Part shown: piece by piece, positions 8,997 through 16,763 of the stretch | Layout of the letters: each line of letters begins with the position of its first letter | Position numbering within the stretch: the stretch's first letter is position 1 | Source of the DNA: Eubacterium sp. | Lineage (GTDB): Bacteria; Bacillota_A; Clostridia; Lachnospirales; Lachnospiraceae | DNA: 23,402 nucleotides | Assembly (NCBI GenBank): GCA_024687845.1 | Contig: JAILEL010000456.1 | Coordinates: forward strand, 1-23,402 | Reading direction: 5' to 3' | Translations under genes and position numbers: made by a program | The notes under the pieces: generated by a model | Databases searched by the model: none | What the model saw: the letters and a program-made list of their open reading frames with translations, nothing else | Told to the model about the DNA's origin: nothing

Positions 8997-9025
8997 TTTA
9001 CAATGGATTTATATAGGTTTATACT
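8997..9025 (+). promoter_or_regulatory. Promoter of the serpin gene
   Basis: TTTACA (8997-9002) and TATACT (9020-9025) are exactly 17 bases apart. Transcription would start near 9032, so the leader would begin with the repeat fragment at 9033-9055. Confidence 0.65.
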
Positions 9026-9032
9026 GAGATTA

Positions 9033-9055
9033 GTTTACTATTCATAGTTAACTCA
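9033..9055 (+). repeat. Left-end fragment of the GTTACTATTC repeat in the serpin leader
   Basis: GTTTACTATTCATAGTTAACTCA matches the left terminal sequence of the family (consensus GTTACTATTCACGGTTAACTCA). It sits between the predicted transcription start and the ribosome binding site of the serpin gene. Confidence 0.65.
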
Positions 9056-9070
9056 TAAAAGGAGGACACA

Positions 9071-10357
9071 ATGAAAAGAAAAAAGTTATTATCTTTATGC
9101 CTTATTTTCATTTTATTATTCAGTTCCTTGGGGGTTCATGCAGCTGGTTCTACTAAAACCAAGGACCTTACTTCCACTATCAATGTGACGCGCAGTAAAG
9201 GTCGAAAAATGAAAACCTCTGAAGTGAATAAACTCACTTCTGCTTCCTTCCGTCTCCTGAAAGGTACCATGAAGAATGAGGATTCCAACAAGAACGTACT
9301 CATTTCCCCTACCTCAATCATGTTTGCTTTCGGTCTTGCAGAGAATGGTGCAAGAAGCAAAACCCGATGTCAGATGGAAAATGTGATCAATGGTGGTGTA
9401 AAAACTGGTGATACTAATAAGATTCTCTGTAATCTTATGAACTCTCTGGAGGCTTCTGAAAATGTAGAATGGAATGTTGCGAATTCGGTCTGGATTCGCG
9501 ATAGAAAAGATGTTAAGGTTAAGAAGAGCTATCTCAGAACCTCCGCTATGTATTATGATGCTGAGATATTCAAGGCTCCCTTTGATGGAAATACGGTAAA
9601 GGATGTTAACGGCTGGGTAAAAAAGAATACCAACAATATGATTCCTAAAATAGTCGATCATTTCGACGAAGACACTATAATGTGCCTGATAAATGCAATG
9701 GCATTTGAAGGAACCTGGCAGGAACCCTTTGAGAAGGAGCGAATTCATAAAAATCAGATATTTACCAACCTTGATGGAAGTAAATCCCGTGTAACCATGA
9801 TGAACGGAAGCGTTTCTGGATATTTTAAATTATACGGAGCTAAAGGTTTTAAGAAGTATTACAAGGGCGGTCAATATGCATTTGTTGGAATAGAAATGCC
9901 TGAAAATGTTAAACCTGTAGACTATATCTCCAAACTTTCAAAGAATGGGGCAGCCTTCAATAGGGCTCTTTCGAAAATGAAATACGATCGTAAGGTTTCT
10001 ATTTCAGTTCCTAAGTTCGAGGTTGATTACGATACAGAAATGTCTAAAAATCTAAGGAAAATGGGTATAACCTGTGCCTTCAATCCAGAGAAGGCAAACC
10101 TTTACAACATGTTTGAAAAAGATAAGGATTCTAATTATTTTATCAGTAAAGTAATCCATAAAACTCACATAGAAGTTGATAAAAATGGTACAAAGGCGGC
10201 AGCTGCAACAGCAGTTCTTATTGACAAGAATACCACCGTCGTTGATCCAAAAATGCCAATCTGCATCAGCTTAGATCACCCGTTTGTATATGCAATCGTT
10301 GATACTGATACCAACCTTCCTTTATACATCGGCTGTACTAATACACTTGGTAAATAG
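9071..10357 (+). CDS. Secreted serpin (serine/cysteine protease inhibitor)
   Basis: A 428-residue member of the serpin superfamily. Residues 1-25 form a signal peptide (MKRKK, a hydrophobic run, then VHAAG), so the protein is exported. The serpin core has NVLISPTSI, NAMAFEGTWQEPFE and the C-terminal DHPFVYAIVD and LPLYIG signatures. The hinge of the reactive loop is intact (GTKAAAATAV from residue 373), as expected for an inhibitory serpin. Counting from the conserved hinge Gly as P15 puts P1 near N387, beside K386; this is an estimate and the target protease is unknown. AAGGAGG lies five bases before the ATG. It could protect the cell from host or competitor proteases, or control its own extracellular proteases. 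It is the only sizeable plus-strand gene, divergent from the EAL gene and convergent with the sensor kinase. Confidence 0.95.
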   Translation: MKRKKLLSLCLIFILLFSSLGVHAAGSTKTKDLTSTINVTRSKGRKMKTSEVNKLTSASFRLLKGTMKNEDSNKNVLISPTSIMFAFGLAENGARSKTRCQMENVINGGVKTGDTNKILCNLMNSLEASENVEWNVANSVWIRDRKDVKVKKSYLRTSAMYYDAEIFKAPFDGNTVKDVNGWVKKNTNNMIPKIVDHFDEDTIMCLINAMAFEGTWQEPFEKERIHKNQIFTNLDGSKSRVTMMNGSVSGYFKLYGAKGFKKYYKGGQYAFVGIEMPENVKPVDYISKLSKNGAAFNRALSKMKYDRKVSISVPKFEVDYDTEMSKNLRKMGITCAFNPEKANLYNMFEKDKDSNYFISKVIHKTHIEVDKNGTKAAAATAVLIDKNTTVVDPKMPICISLDHPFVYAIVDTDTNLPLYIGCTNTLGK

Positions 10358-10396
10358 ACCGTCGTTACTAAGTGTATTTAAATAGAAAACTACATT

Positions 10397-10457
10397 AAAA
10401 AACTTCCCACATAGTTATATACTTTTTCTCTAGATATAACTATGTAGGAAGTTTTTT
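10397..10457. terminator. Bidirectional terminator between serpin and sensor kinase
   Basis: A 24-base arm (10397-10420) pairs with 10434-10457 with one imperfect position, around a 13-base loop. The stem is flanked by A6 on one side and T6 on the other, giving a U-tract in both directions for the two convergent genes. The imperfect pair is a G-U wobble in the minus-strand RNA and an A-C mismatch in the plus-strand RNA. Confidence 0.85.
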
Positions 10458-10474
10458 GTTGTACAAGATTAGTA

Positions 10475-13348
10475 TTACTCTACGATCGGAAATGTTACAT
10501 TTACTTTAAACAGATCACCGTCTATCTCAAGGTTCATTTCTCCTCCATGAAGCTGTGTCAGATTCTTTGCAATTGAAAGTCCAAGTCCTGATCCTTCCGT
10601 TGTACGGGATTCATCTCCTCTTACGAATCTTTCCATAAGCTCTTCTGGAGAGATGTTAAGCATTTTGCTGCTGACATTCTTAAAACTTATAATTACATTT
10701 CCTACTCTGCCGTCTTTATTCATATTATCTTCAGATATCTTCATCTCAATATACACTCTAGTTCCCGGAAGTGCATACTTATCAATATTATTCATAATAT
10801 TGTCGATTATTCTGAATACTCTTCTTCCATCGGCATTTATTATAACTCTGTCCATCGGAATAGTCTGAATCAGTTCAAGCTGCTTCTCTTCGAACTTTTC
10901 CTCATACTCTCCGATAACCTGACGCATCAGTTCAACCAGATTCATATTTGTTTTCTCAAGCTCAATATTTCCAGTACTAGTCTTAGAAGCCTCGATAAGA
11001 TCAAGGATAAGCTGCTTAAGCCTTTCAGATTTTTTATCTAAAACTTCAATATATTCAACTGCTTTAGGGTTGTCTATATCCTCTCTCTTAAGCAGATCAA
11101 CATAGTTAATTATAGAAGTAAGAGGTGTCTTAATATCATGAGACACATTTGTTATAAGCTCCGCTTTGGTTCTCTCATCTCTTACTGAAGACTCTATTGC
11201 TTTAGAAAGTCCTGTACCCAGATTATTTACACTTTTTCCAAGCTCAGCATTATCATAAGTAAGCTTAGATACATCAACCTGGGCGTCCAGCTCGCCCTCT
11301 TCAATACGTCTGGTGGTACTAAGGAGAAGTTCTGTCTCTAACATGTTCTTGATCAAGAGATACAGAATACAACCGTCTGCTGCAAAAAGAATCAGCGCCA
11401 TCAGGAGCGAAACACCACTATCAGTCATTAGACATAAACATAAAACCATTATAACATTGATTATCGAAAATCCTGCAACTGTAATTATTACTCGTGTTTT
11501 ACCCTTCAAAGTTCCATAAGCTGTAAAGAATTTTCTTTTAATCCATCTTGCGATTCTATATATGATGAAACCCTCAAGGAACTTCTTACATTTAATCCTT
11601 CTGACAATTGAAAGATATATTGCCGCACATATTAAATATACAAACAAAGAATAAATTATTGAAATTGCTATAAAGCTTACTATTTCTTCAAATATTATAT
11701 CAGATAAGCTAGTCTCAGCTATTGTATAAAACACCATGGCTCCAAATGCGCCATAGATAAATATAAGTGCAAACTGGAATACTACCGGAATCTTATCAAA
11801 GAGTCTTATTACCGGTTTCTCACCGATTGTCAGAACAATAACTGCTGCAAGAAAAACAAGTAGTCCAATTACTGCAAGAAATGCAGGTGCAGGGAAAAAT
11901 CTGCATATATCATAAACATATTTATTAGCAAGAACCTCCATGTTCCCATCAGCATCTACAGAAGCTACAAAGCTTACATCTGCTATAGATGTCAGTTCCT
12001 TCAGATCTGCTTCTGTTAAATAAGTATAAGGAACTGCTGCACTCTTGTCATTTTTATACCACTGCTCTATCTTTTTTGAAGCAGCATCATAACTGATATA
12101 AATCTCGGAAATATTTTTCAGCTTATCACAAGCTTCTTTGTAGGAAGCTTCTTTATTTCCTGAAACCTCAATATAAGGAATCTCACCGAATTTATTACTC
12201 ATAATGATAAGATCTTCTGCAACCTTATCATCATATGAAAATGCTGTTGACATGGAATAATATCCATAATCTCCGTGGGTATTCTGTGAGATTGCAGCTC
12301 TTTCATTCGCATCAAGTGAAGCATAAGCGGCTTCGGTTTCAATCTTAAAAATATGTGATGTTAAAAGTGATTTATTATCAGTATTTTTTCCATCCTCATC
12401 CATTATATATGGCAGATATATATAATCCTTATCGTTAATTTCATCTGTATATAAAACTCCTCCATTCTGATACTGCTGATTATTCTGGAAAAGGTAATTA
12501 TTTGTAGGGGAATATAAGAATACATTTTCACCATCACATACTACATAATCACCATCTGTAAAGCCACCAGACAAAAGACCATTCTCAACCGCCTCATTTA
12601 ATAAAATATACGCCTGTTTATTAATAGCCTCATTAATATCATCTTTTTTAGTATTATCTTCTTTCGCTTTGTTTTCTTCAATATCAGAAGCATAAACCTC
12701 TTCTTCATAGTTTTCGGATAAAGGTATTTCGCTAACATTGTAATATTCCTCACGATTTAAGGAAAAGGCCTCATTCTTAATTAACTCCTGATAATCCCCC
12801 CAGGTCAGACGTATGAAACTTCCACATTCCGGAATATTCTGAAGATATGAATAATCATTAGTTGAATTAAAGGAAGCTAAGATTTCTGTAACAGGAACAT
12901 CCGCTGCAGGAGTATCATATCTTTCTTCTTCACCATTTTTTATAAATGAAACAAGGTCGATCTGCTCCGGATTTGCTTTTTTATTTACGGTATTTGAATT
13001 ATTTGTTTTATTACTTTTATCCGTTTGTGCGGATTTATCTGTTATTTCATTTGTATTATTAGCTGTCTTTAAACTATTATAATCATAAATATCTATTTTA
13101 TGATTATCTAACTCAATATTTCGAAGCTCACTTTTATTTTTTGCCCAGTTCTGCTGATTTAGGAGCCCTTCCATCAGCTCATTTTTCATGCTTTCAGAAA
13201 TATAATAATTTGAATCTTTGTTTACCTTGCTCGAAAAAAGTTCAAATCTGGCAACAGTAGCAAAGCTGGCCAGAAATGCAAACAGTATTCCCACAAATCC
13301 TGCTATAAACAGGATGAGTCTGAATCCTTTATTTGTTATTACTTTCAT
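10475..13348 (-). CDS. Sensor histidine kinase with large extracytoplasmic domain
   Basis: A 957-residue membrane sensor kinase. One N-terminal membrane segment (about 10-32) is followed by a long exported, Asn/Asp/Glu-rich region to about 485, which resembles no domain I recognise. A block of six or so membrane segments (about 490-680) comes next. A short HAMP-like linker leads to HisKA, with the phospho-acceptor H737 in NVSHDIKTPLT, then the ATPase with DNIMNNIDKYA (N box) and EGSGLGLSIA (G box). It should phosphorylate the regulator encoded 38 bases upstream in the same transcript. The signal sensed is unknown. The start is supported by AGGAAA before the ATG. Confidence 0.92.
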   Translation of the reverse strand: MKVITNKGFRLILFIAGFVGILFAFLASFATVARFELFSSKVNKDSNYYISESMKNELMEGLLNQQNWAKNKSELRNIELDNHKIDIYDYNSLKTANNTNEITDKSAQTDKSNKTNNSNTVNKKANPEQIDLVSFIKNGEEERYDTPAADVPVTEILASFNSTNDYSYLQNIPECGSFIRLTWGDYQELIKNEAFSLNREEYYNVSEIPLSENYEEEVYASDIEENKAKEDNTKKDDINEAINKQAYILLNEAVENGLLSGGFTDGDYVVCDGENVFLYSPTNNYLFQNNQQYQNGGVLYTDEINDKDYIYLPYIMDEDGKNTDNKSLLTSHIFKIETEAAYASLDANERAAISQNTHGDYGYYSMSTAFSYDDKVAEDLIIMSNKFGEIPYIEVSGNKEASYKEACDKLKNISEIYISYDAASKKIEQWYKNDKSAAVPYTYLTEADLKELTSIADVSFVASVDADGNMEVLANKYVYDICRFFPAPAFLAVIGLLVFLAAVIVLTIGEKPVIRLFDKIPVVFQFALIFIYGAFGAMVFYTIAETSLSDIIFEEIVSFIAISIIYSLFVYLICAAIYLSIVRRIKCKKFLEGFIIYRIARWIKRKFFTAYGTLKGKTRVIITVAGFSIINVIMVLCLCLMTDSGVSLLMALILFAADGCILYLLIKNMLETELLLSTTRRIEEGELDAQVDVSKLTYDNAELGKSVNNLGTGLSKAIESSVRDERTKAELITNVSHDIKTPLTSIINYVDLLKREDIDNPKAVEYIEVLDKKSERLKQLILDLIEASKTSTGNIELEKTNMNLVELMRQVIGEYEEKFEEKQLELIQTIPMDRVIINADGRRVFRIIDNIMNNIDKYALPGTRVYIEMKISEDNMNKDGRVGNVIISFKNVSSKMLNISPEELMERFVRGDESRTTEGSGLGLSIAKNLTQLHGGEMNLEIDGDLFKVNVTFPIVE

Positions 13349-13386
13349 AATGTTTCCTATCCTTTTATTTACACTTTATTAGTCTC

Positions 13387-14082
13387 TTATTTTACCTTCT
13401 CAATCTTATAACCCTGTCCCCATACAACCTTCAGGTATCTTGGTTCCTTTGGATTGATTTCAATCTTCTCTCTTATGTGTCTGATGTGAACAGCTATGAT
13501 ATTATCAGCACCAAGAGCATCCTCCTTCCAAACGGCTTCATAGATCTGGGAACTGTTGAAAACAATACCTGCATTTTTCATCATATACATAAGAATGTCA
13601 TATTCTATCGGAGTGAGCTTAACTTCATCTCCATCTACAGATACCTTCTTGGCCTTATCATCAATGACAAGTCCTCCATCTACGATAACATCCTCATCAG
13701 TTACTGCTATCGTACCCAGCTCTGTATAACGTCTAATCTGTGACTTCACCCTTGCCACAAGCTCCAGTGGATTGAATGGCTTCGTCACATAATCATCTGC
13801 TCCGATATCAAGACCAAGGATTTTGTCTGCATCCTCTGACTTAGCGGAAAGAAAGATTACAGGTACCTTGCTTCTTTCTCTCAATAGTCTGGTTGCCTTG
13901 ATACCATCCATTTCCGGCATCATAATATCCATTATTGCAAGATGGATATCAGACTTTTCAATCTGTTCCAATGCCTCAATACCGTTATATGCTTTTATCA
14001 CATTATATCCTGCTGTCTCCAGATATATTGTAATCGCTTCAACGATATCCTTGTCATCGTCACACACCAGAATGTTATACAT
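13387..14082 (-). CDS. OmpR-family response regulator
   Basis: A 231-residue transcription regulator. The receiver domain (1-120) has the acidic pocket D8-D10, phospho-acceptor D52 in MDIMMPEMDG, Ser in FLSAKSE and the conserved Lys in VTKPF. The C-terminal winged helix (about 130-231) has LTPIEYDILMYM, then AVWKEDALGADNIIAVHIRHIR and a final WGQGYKIE. It is the first gene of an operon with the sensor kinase that follows after 38 bases. The GAGG before the ATG is a reasonable ribosome site. Closest in style to VanR/PhoP-type regulators; the regulon is unknown. Confidence 0.95.
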   Translation of the reverse strand: MYNILVCDDDKDIVEAITIYLETAGYNVIKAYNGIEALEQIEKSDIHLAIMDIMMPEMDGIKATRLLRERSKVPVIFLSAKSEDADKILGLDIGADDYVTKPFNPLELVARVKSQIRRYTELGTIAVTDEDVIVDGGLVIDDKAKKVSVDGDEVKLTPIEYDILMYMMKNAGIVFNSSQIYEAVWKEDALGADNIIAVHIRHIREKIEINPKEPRYLKVVWGQGYKIEKVK

Positions 14083-14249
14083 TTCCCAAACCTCACATTT
14101 TCATTGTTTCTTAGAACAAATGCTGCTTAGGGTTTTTCACAGGTCACTTGTTCTGTTTTGTATAAGTGTAAATAAAAGTTTTTAATAAAAGACGCTTAAA
14201 TTTCTTAAGACTTTATTAACGTTAATTTTTCTTCGTGCAAGTAATGCAT
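14083..14249. other. Intergenic region between HD-GYP gene and regulator operon
   Basis: It holds an imperfect hairpin near 14190-14215 (CTTAA/TTAAG with a T run on the minus strand), a possible weak terminator for the HD-GYP gene, and the perfect palindrome ATTAACGTTAAT at about 14216-14227. The regulator promoter must lie here, but I see no -35/-10 pair with good spacing. Confidence 0.4.
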
Positions 14250-15971
14250 TTACAATGATTCATAATATTCCTCCAGCTTCGGACGTGCACTGACATAATA
14301 TGGTTCAAGCCTCTTATCAAAATGCTTTCCCATACTTTCCATCATTATCTTGTCCGCCTGCTCAAAGGACATACTTTCCTTATATACACGCTTACTGACA
14401 AGTGCATCATATACATCAGCAATTGCCATTATTCGTGCCTCAAGAGGTATCTGCTCCCCTTTAAGTCCATCTGGATAGCCTGAGCCATCCATTCTTTCAT
14501 GATGATAATGAGCCACATTTTCGGCTATCTTCTTAAAGGATTCATCATCTGTATCCTTAAGAATCTCATGAACTATACGGGCTCCCTCCGCGGCATGAAC
14601 CTTCATTTTCTCGAATTCCTCGGGAGTAAATCGACCAGGCTTACGAAGTATCACATCATCTACAGCAACCTTTCCAAGGTCATGCATAGGTGCAGCCTTG
14701 ATCAGATCCTGACAGAACTCATCCGTCAGATTATTTGCCTGTACGAAAGCCTCATCCTGGCATATCTCATTCATTAGGATTCTTACACATTCACTTGTTC
14801 TCCTGATATGACCACCTGTTGAATTATCACGACTTTCAACCATAGTTGCCATACTGAGAATCAGATTGTTATGCATCTCAACTATATGCTGCGTCTTCTT
14901 CTGAACTTCTTCCTCAAGCTCAGTGTTATATTTGTCCATCAGAGTAATATATTTCTGATTCTGAGTATCATCAGATAAAAATATCTGATAGCCGCATTTT
15001 CTCTTATCATCATACAGATAGTTTATATCTACAATAAATACCTGATCATCTTCCTTTCCCTCGCCATTTGATTTACGGAATAGATTTCTGGTAATGCTGT
15101 TATCATTTTTAAATATGTCTATCCAATGACACAGAGTCTTCTTTAGTTCTGGAATATCATTTAATCTCTGATCTATAGAAAGCTCCTTCAGTTCTGGAAT
15201 GATATTCTTAGCAGTTTCATTTGCTCCAAGATAATGGTTTCTGAAATCTACAGATATAAACCCCGTATCTCCTGTCTGAATCATGGATTCAATAACCATA
15301 TCACTAACATTGTAAAACTTCATCCTTCTTACTATCAGGATATAAACAAACTGTGCAAATACATATGTTGCAGGAAGAAGTTCAACCTTGTTACCAATCA
15401 TGGCATTTCCAAAATAGCCCACAACTGAAAGCATTACAGGAATATAAAGAAGAATCAGGATTGTATTCGAAATCTGCTTTTTCTTAATCAGACTGTAAAT
15501 AATAGCAACCATGCAAATAATGAAGAATATTGCAACTACTATGTAGAACAAGGTATGAACAGGTCCGTATTCTTTAAAATATACAGCTCCTCCACCCATT
15601 CTTTTTAGAATTATATTTTTATAAAAATATTTCTTTTTTCCAATAGTAAGTACAAATGCATATATAATAGCAAGAATAGAAAATGCAACTGACCTTGCAA
15701 GTCTGTTCACCTGGATTCCACAGAGCTTTAGCACACATGTCGAAATAAAAAACGTCAGGAAACAGCCTCCAAGATAAACGAACTTAATTGAAACAATAGT
15801 AGATTCAATATTATAAGCATTTGAATAAAATACATATGCCAGATTCGTAATAGGCACCAAAATAAAGACTGCTGTTATATTTACATCAAAATGCTTTCTC
15901 TGAATATAAACATAAACAGTTGAAAGAACAAAAGATATAATGAATGCTATCTCATAATAATGAATTACCAT
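14250..15971 (-). CDS. 7TM-PAS-HD-GYP protein, likely c-di-GMP phosphodiesterase
   Basis: A 573-residue membrane signalling protein. Residues 1-215 contain seven or so membrane helices like the N-terminal 7TM region of some histidine kinases. A PAS-like domain (about 220-340) and a short coiled coil (about 340-370) precede the HD-GYP domain (370-570). The metal-binding HD pair is H430-D431 in MHDLGK, and the GYP motif is G498-P500 in DGSGYPDGLKGEQIP. These residues are those expected of an active c-di-GMP hydrolase giving pGpG or GMP. GGAG lies nine bases before the ATG. A promoter is visible upstream, so it appears to be transcribed alone. Confidence 0.93.
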   Translation of the reverse strand: MVIHYYEIAFIISFVLSTVYVYIQRKHFDVNITAVFILVPITNLAYVFYSNAYNIESTIVSIKFVYLGGCFLTFFISTCVLKLCGIQVNRLARSVAFSILAIIYAFVLTIGKKKYFYKNIILKRMGGGAVYFKEYGPVHTLFYIVVAIFFIICMVAIIYSLIKKKQISNTILILLYIPVMLSVVGYFGNAMIGNKVELLPATYVFAQFVYILIVRRMKFYNVSDMVIESMIQTGDTGFISVDFRNHYLGANETAKNIIPELKELSIDQRLNDIPELKKTLCHWIDIFKNDNSITRNLFRKSNGEGKEDDQVFIVDINYLYDDKRKCGYQIFLSDDTQNQKYITLMDKYNTELEEEVQKKTQHIVEMHNNLILSMATMVESRDNSTGGHIRRTSECVRILMNEICQDEAFVQANNLTDEFCQDLIKAAPMHDLGKVAVDDVILRKPGRFTPEEFEKMKVHAAEGARIVHEILKDTDDESFKKIAENVAHYHHERMDGSGYPDGLKGEQIPLEARIMAIADVYDALVSKRVYKESMSFEQADKIMMESMGKHFDKRLEPYYVSARPKLEEYYESL

Positions 15972-16043
15972 TTATTGACACTCCAATATACATTTTATGA
16001 TGTAGGTATCAAAAGTCCTTTAATTCGACAAAGTTCTAATATT

Positions 16044-16072
16044 ATCATACTTCCTGACTTCTTTTTTTTCAA
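16044..16072 (-). promoter_or_regulatory. Promoter of the HD-GYP gene
   Basis: On the minus strand TTGAAA (16067-16072) is followed after exactly 17 bases by TATGAT (16044-16049). The leader would be about 65 bases. No c-di-GMP riboswitch motif is apparent in it. Confidence 0.65.
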
Positions 16073-16101
16073 GAAATATTCCTCTTCAGGGTTTATGTGA
16101 T

Positions 16102-16348
16102 TCCGCTGATACTATTCACGGTTGATAAGAATTATGCATAATCAGTTGTGACTGCTTGCAGGCTAAGAGCGATTATGCATAATTCTTATCGTACCTGTGA
16201 AGCAGGTGACTCAAAACACACGATTCAGTGCTGCGTTAGCAGCGATAGAGCATCGCATATAAACTTATTTATGCTTGCATAAGAATAAGTGTTATGCGAT
16301 GCGGACTTAAGAGTGTGTTTTGAGTCAACCGTGAATAGTAACTCCGCT
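16102..16348. repeat. 6-bp direct duplication flanking the structured element
   Basis: TCCGCT at 16102-16107 and again at 16343-16348 directly abuts both ends of the 235-bp element. This is what a target-site duplication made by transposition looks like. Confidence 0.7.
16108..16342 (+). mobile_element. MITE-like structured intergenic element, full copy
   Basis: The ends, GATACTATTCACGGTTGA (16108-16125) and TCAACCGTGAATAGTAAC (16325-16342), are inverted repeats matching at 17 of 18 positions. Inside are: a perfect 20-bp stem (16124-16143 with 16171-16190); a small hairpin ACCTG/CAGGT (16193-16207); and a 14-bp stem (16208-16221 with 16313-16326) that encloses a GCTGC/GCAGC hairpin (16230-16243) and a long stem GCATCGCATA/TATGCGATGC (16250-16259 with 16293-16302) ending in the hairpin around 16263-16290. 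There is no coding capacity, so it would need a transposase in trans. The structure would also suit a folded RNA. The plus strand is given because a G-U pair in the second copy works only in plus-strand RNA. Confidence 0.75.
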
Positions 16349-16373
16349 TTACGTTACTATTCTATTATAATAA

Positions 16374-16422
16374 AAAGGTAGTTTTTAAAAACTTATCATC
16401 TAAGTCTTTAAAAACTACCTTT
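16374..16422 (-). terminator. Terminator of tRNA-Arg
   Basis: AAAGGTAGTTTTTAAA (16374-16389) pairs perfectly with 16407-16422 around a 17-base loop. On the minus strand it is followed by more T residues, four bases past the tRNA end. Confidence 0.75.
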
Positions 16423-16425
16423 GCG

Positions 16426-16499
16426 CGTCCCCGAGGGGATTTGAACCTCCGACCTACCGCTTAGGAGGCGGTCGCTCTATCCAGCTGAGCTACGAGGAC
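16426..16499 (-). tRNA. tRNA-Arg (anticodon CCT)
   Basis: The minus strand gives a 74-nt cloverleaf: acceptor GTCCTCG with CGGGGAC, D-arm GCTCAGCTGGATAGAGC, anticodon stem ACCGC/GCGGT with loop CTCCTAA, and T-arm GGAGGTTCAAATCC. The anticodon CCT reads AGG. The discriminator is G and CCA is not encoded. It has its own promoter and terminator. Confidence 0.95.
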
Positions 16500-16539
16500 A
16501 TAAACCGGACCCATGATTTAGAATCATATCCAAGGCAAC

Positions 16540-16568
16540 ATTTTACTCTAATAAACCTTTTTGGTCAA
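16540..16568 (-). promoter_or_regulatory. Promoter of tRNA-Arg
   Basis: TTGACC (16563-16568) and TAAAAT (16540-16545) on the minus strand are exactly 17 bases apart. The start would be about 35 bases before the tRNA. Confidence 0.75.
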
Positions 16569-16683
16569 GTCAAACTCTGTTACGCTTTCGTTATTCTATT
16601 AATATTCACCTTTCATGAGATAGTTAAAAAATTGGCTGCCTGCAAACACTTTTTGTTTCCTTCTTTCAACTTATAGGATAATT

Positions 16684-16730
16684 AAAAAAGTGACTCATAC
16701 TACCTAAAATACTACGTAATATGAGTCACT
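16684..16730 (-). terminator. Terminator of the rubrerythrin gene
   Basis: AGTGACTCATA (16689-16699) pairs with TATGAGTCACT (16720-16730). On the minus strand the stem is followed by TTTTT, 34 bases past the stop codon. Confidence 0.85.
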
Positions 16731-16763
16731 CTATATTTCATTTACTCTTCAAATAATTAGTTC

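Noticed and set aside
8376..9047. Long plus-strand open frame of 223 codons
   Set aside because: It lies opposite the EAL gene, has unusual composition rich in Ile, His and Thr, and no ribosome site; it is a shadow of the real gene.
15972..16040. c-di-GMP riboswitch in the HD-GYP leader
   Set aside because: No conserved GEMM-type core or tetraloop receptor is visible, and the leader is too short.
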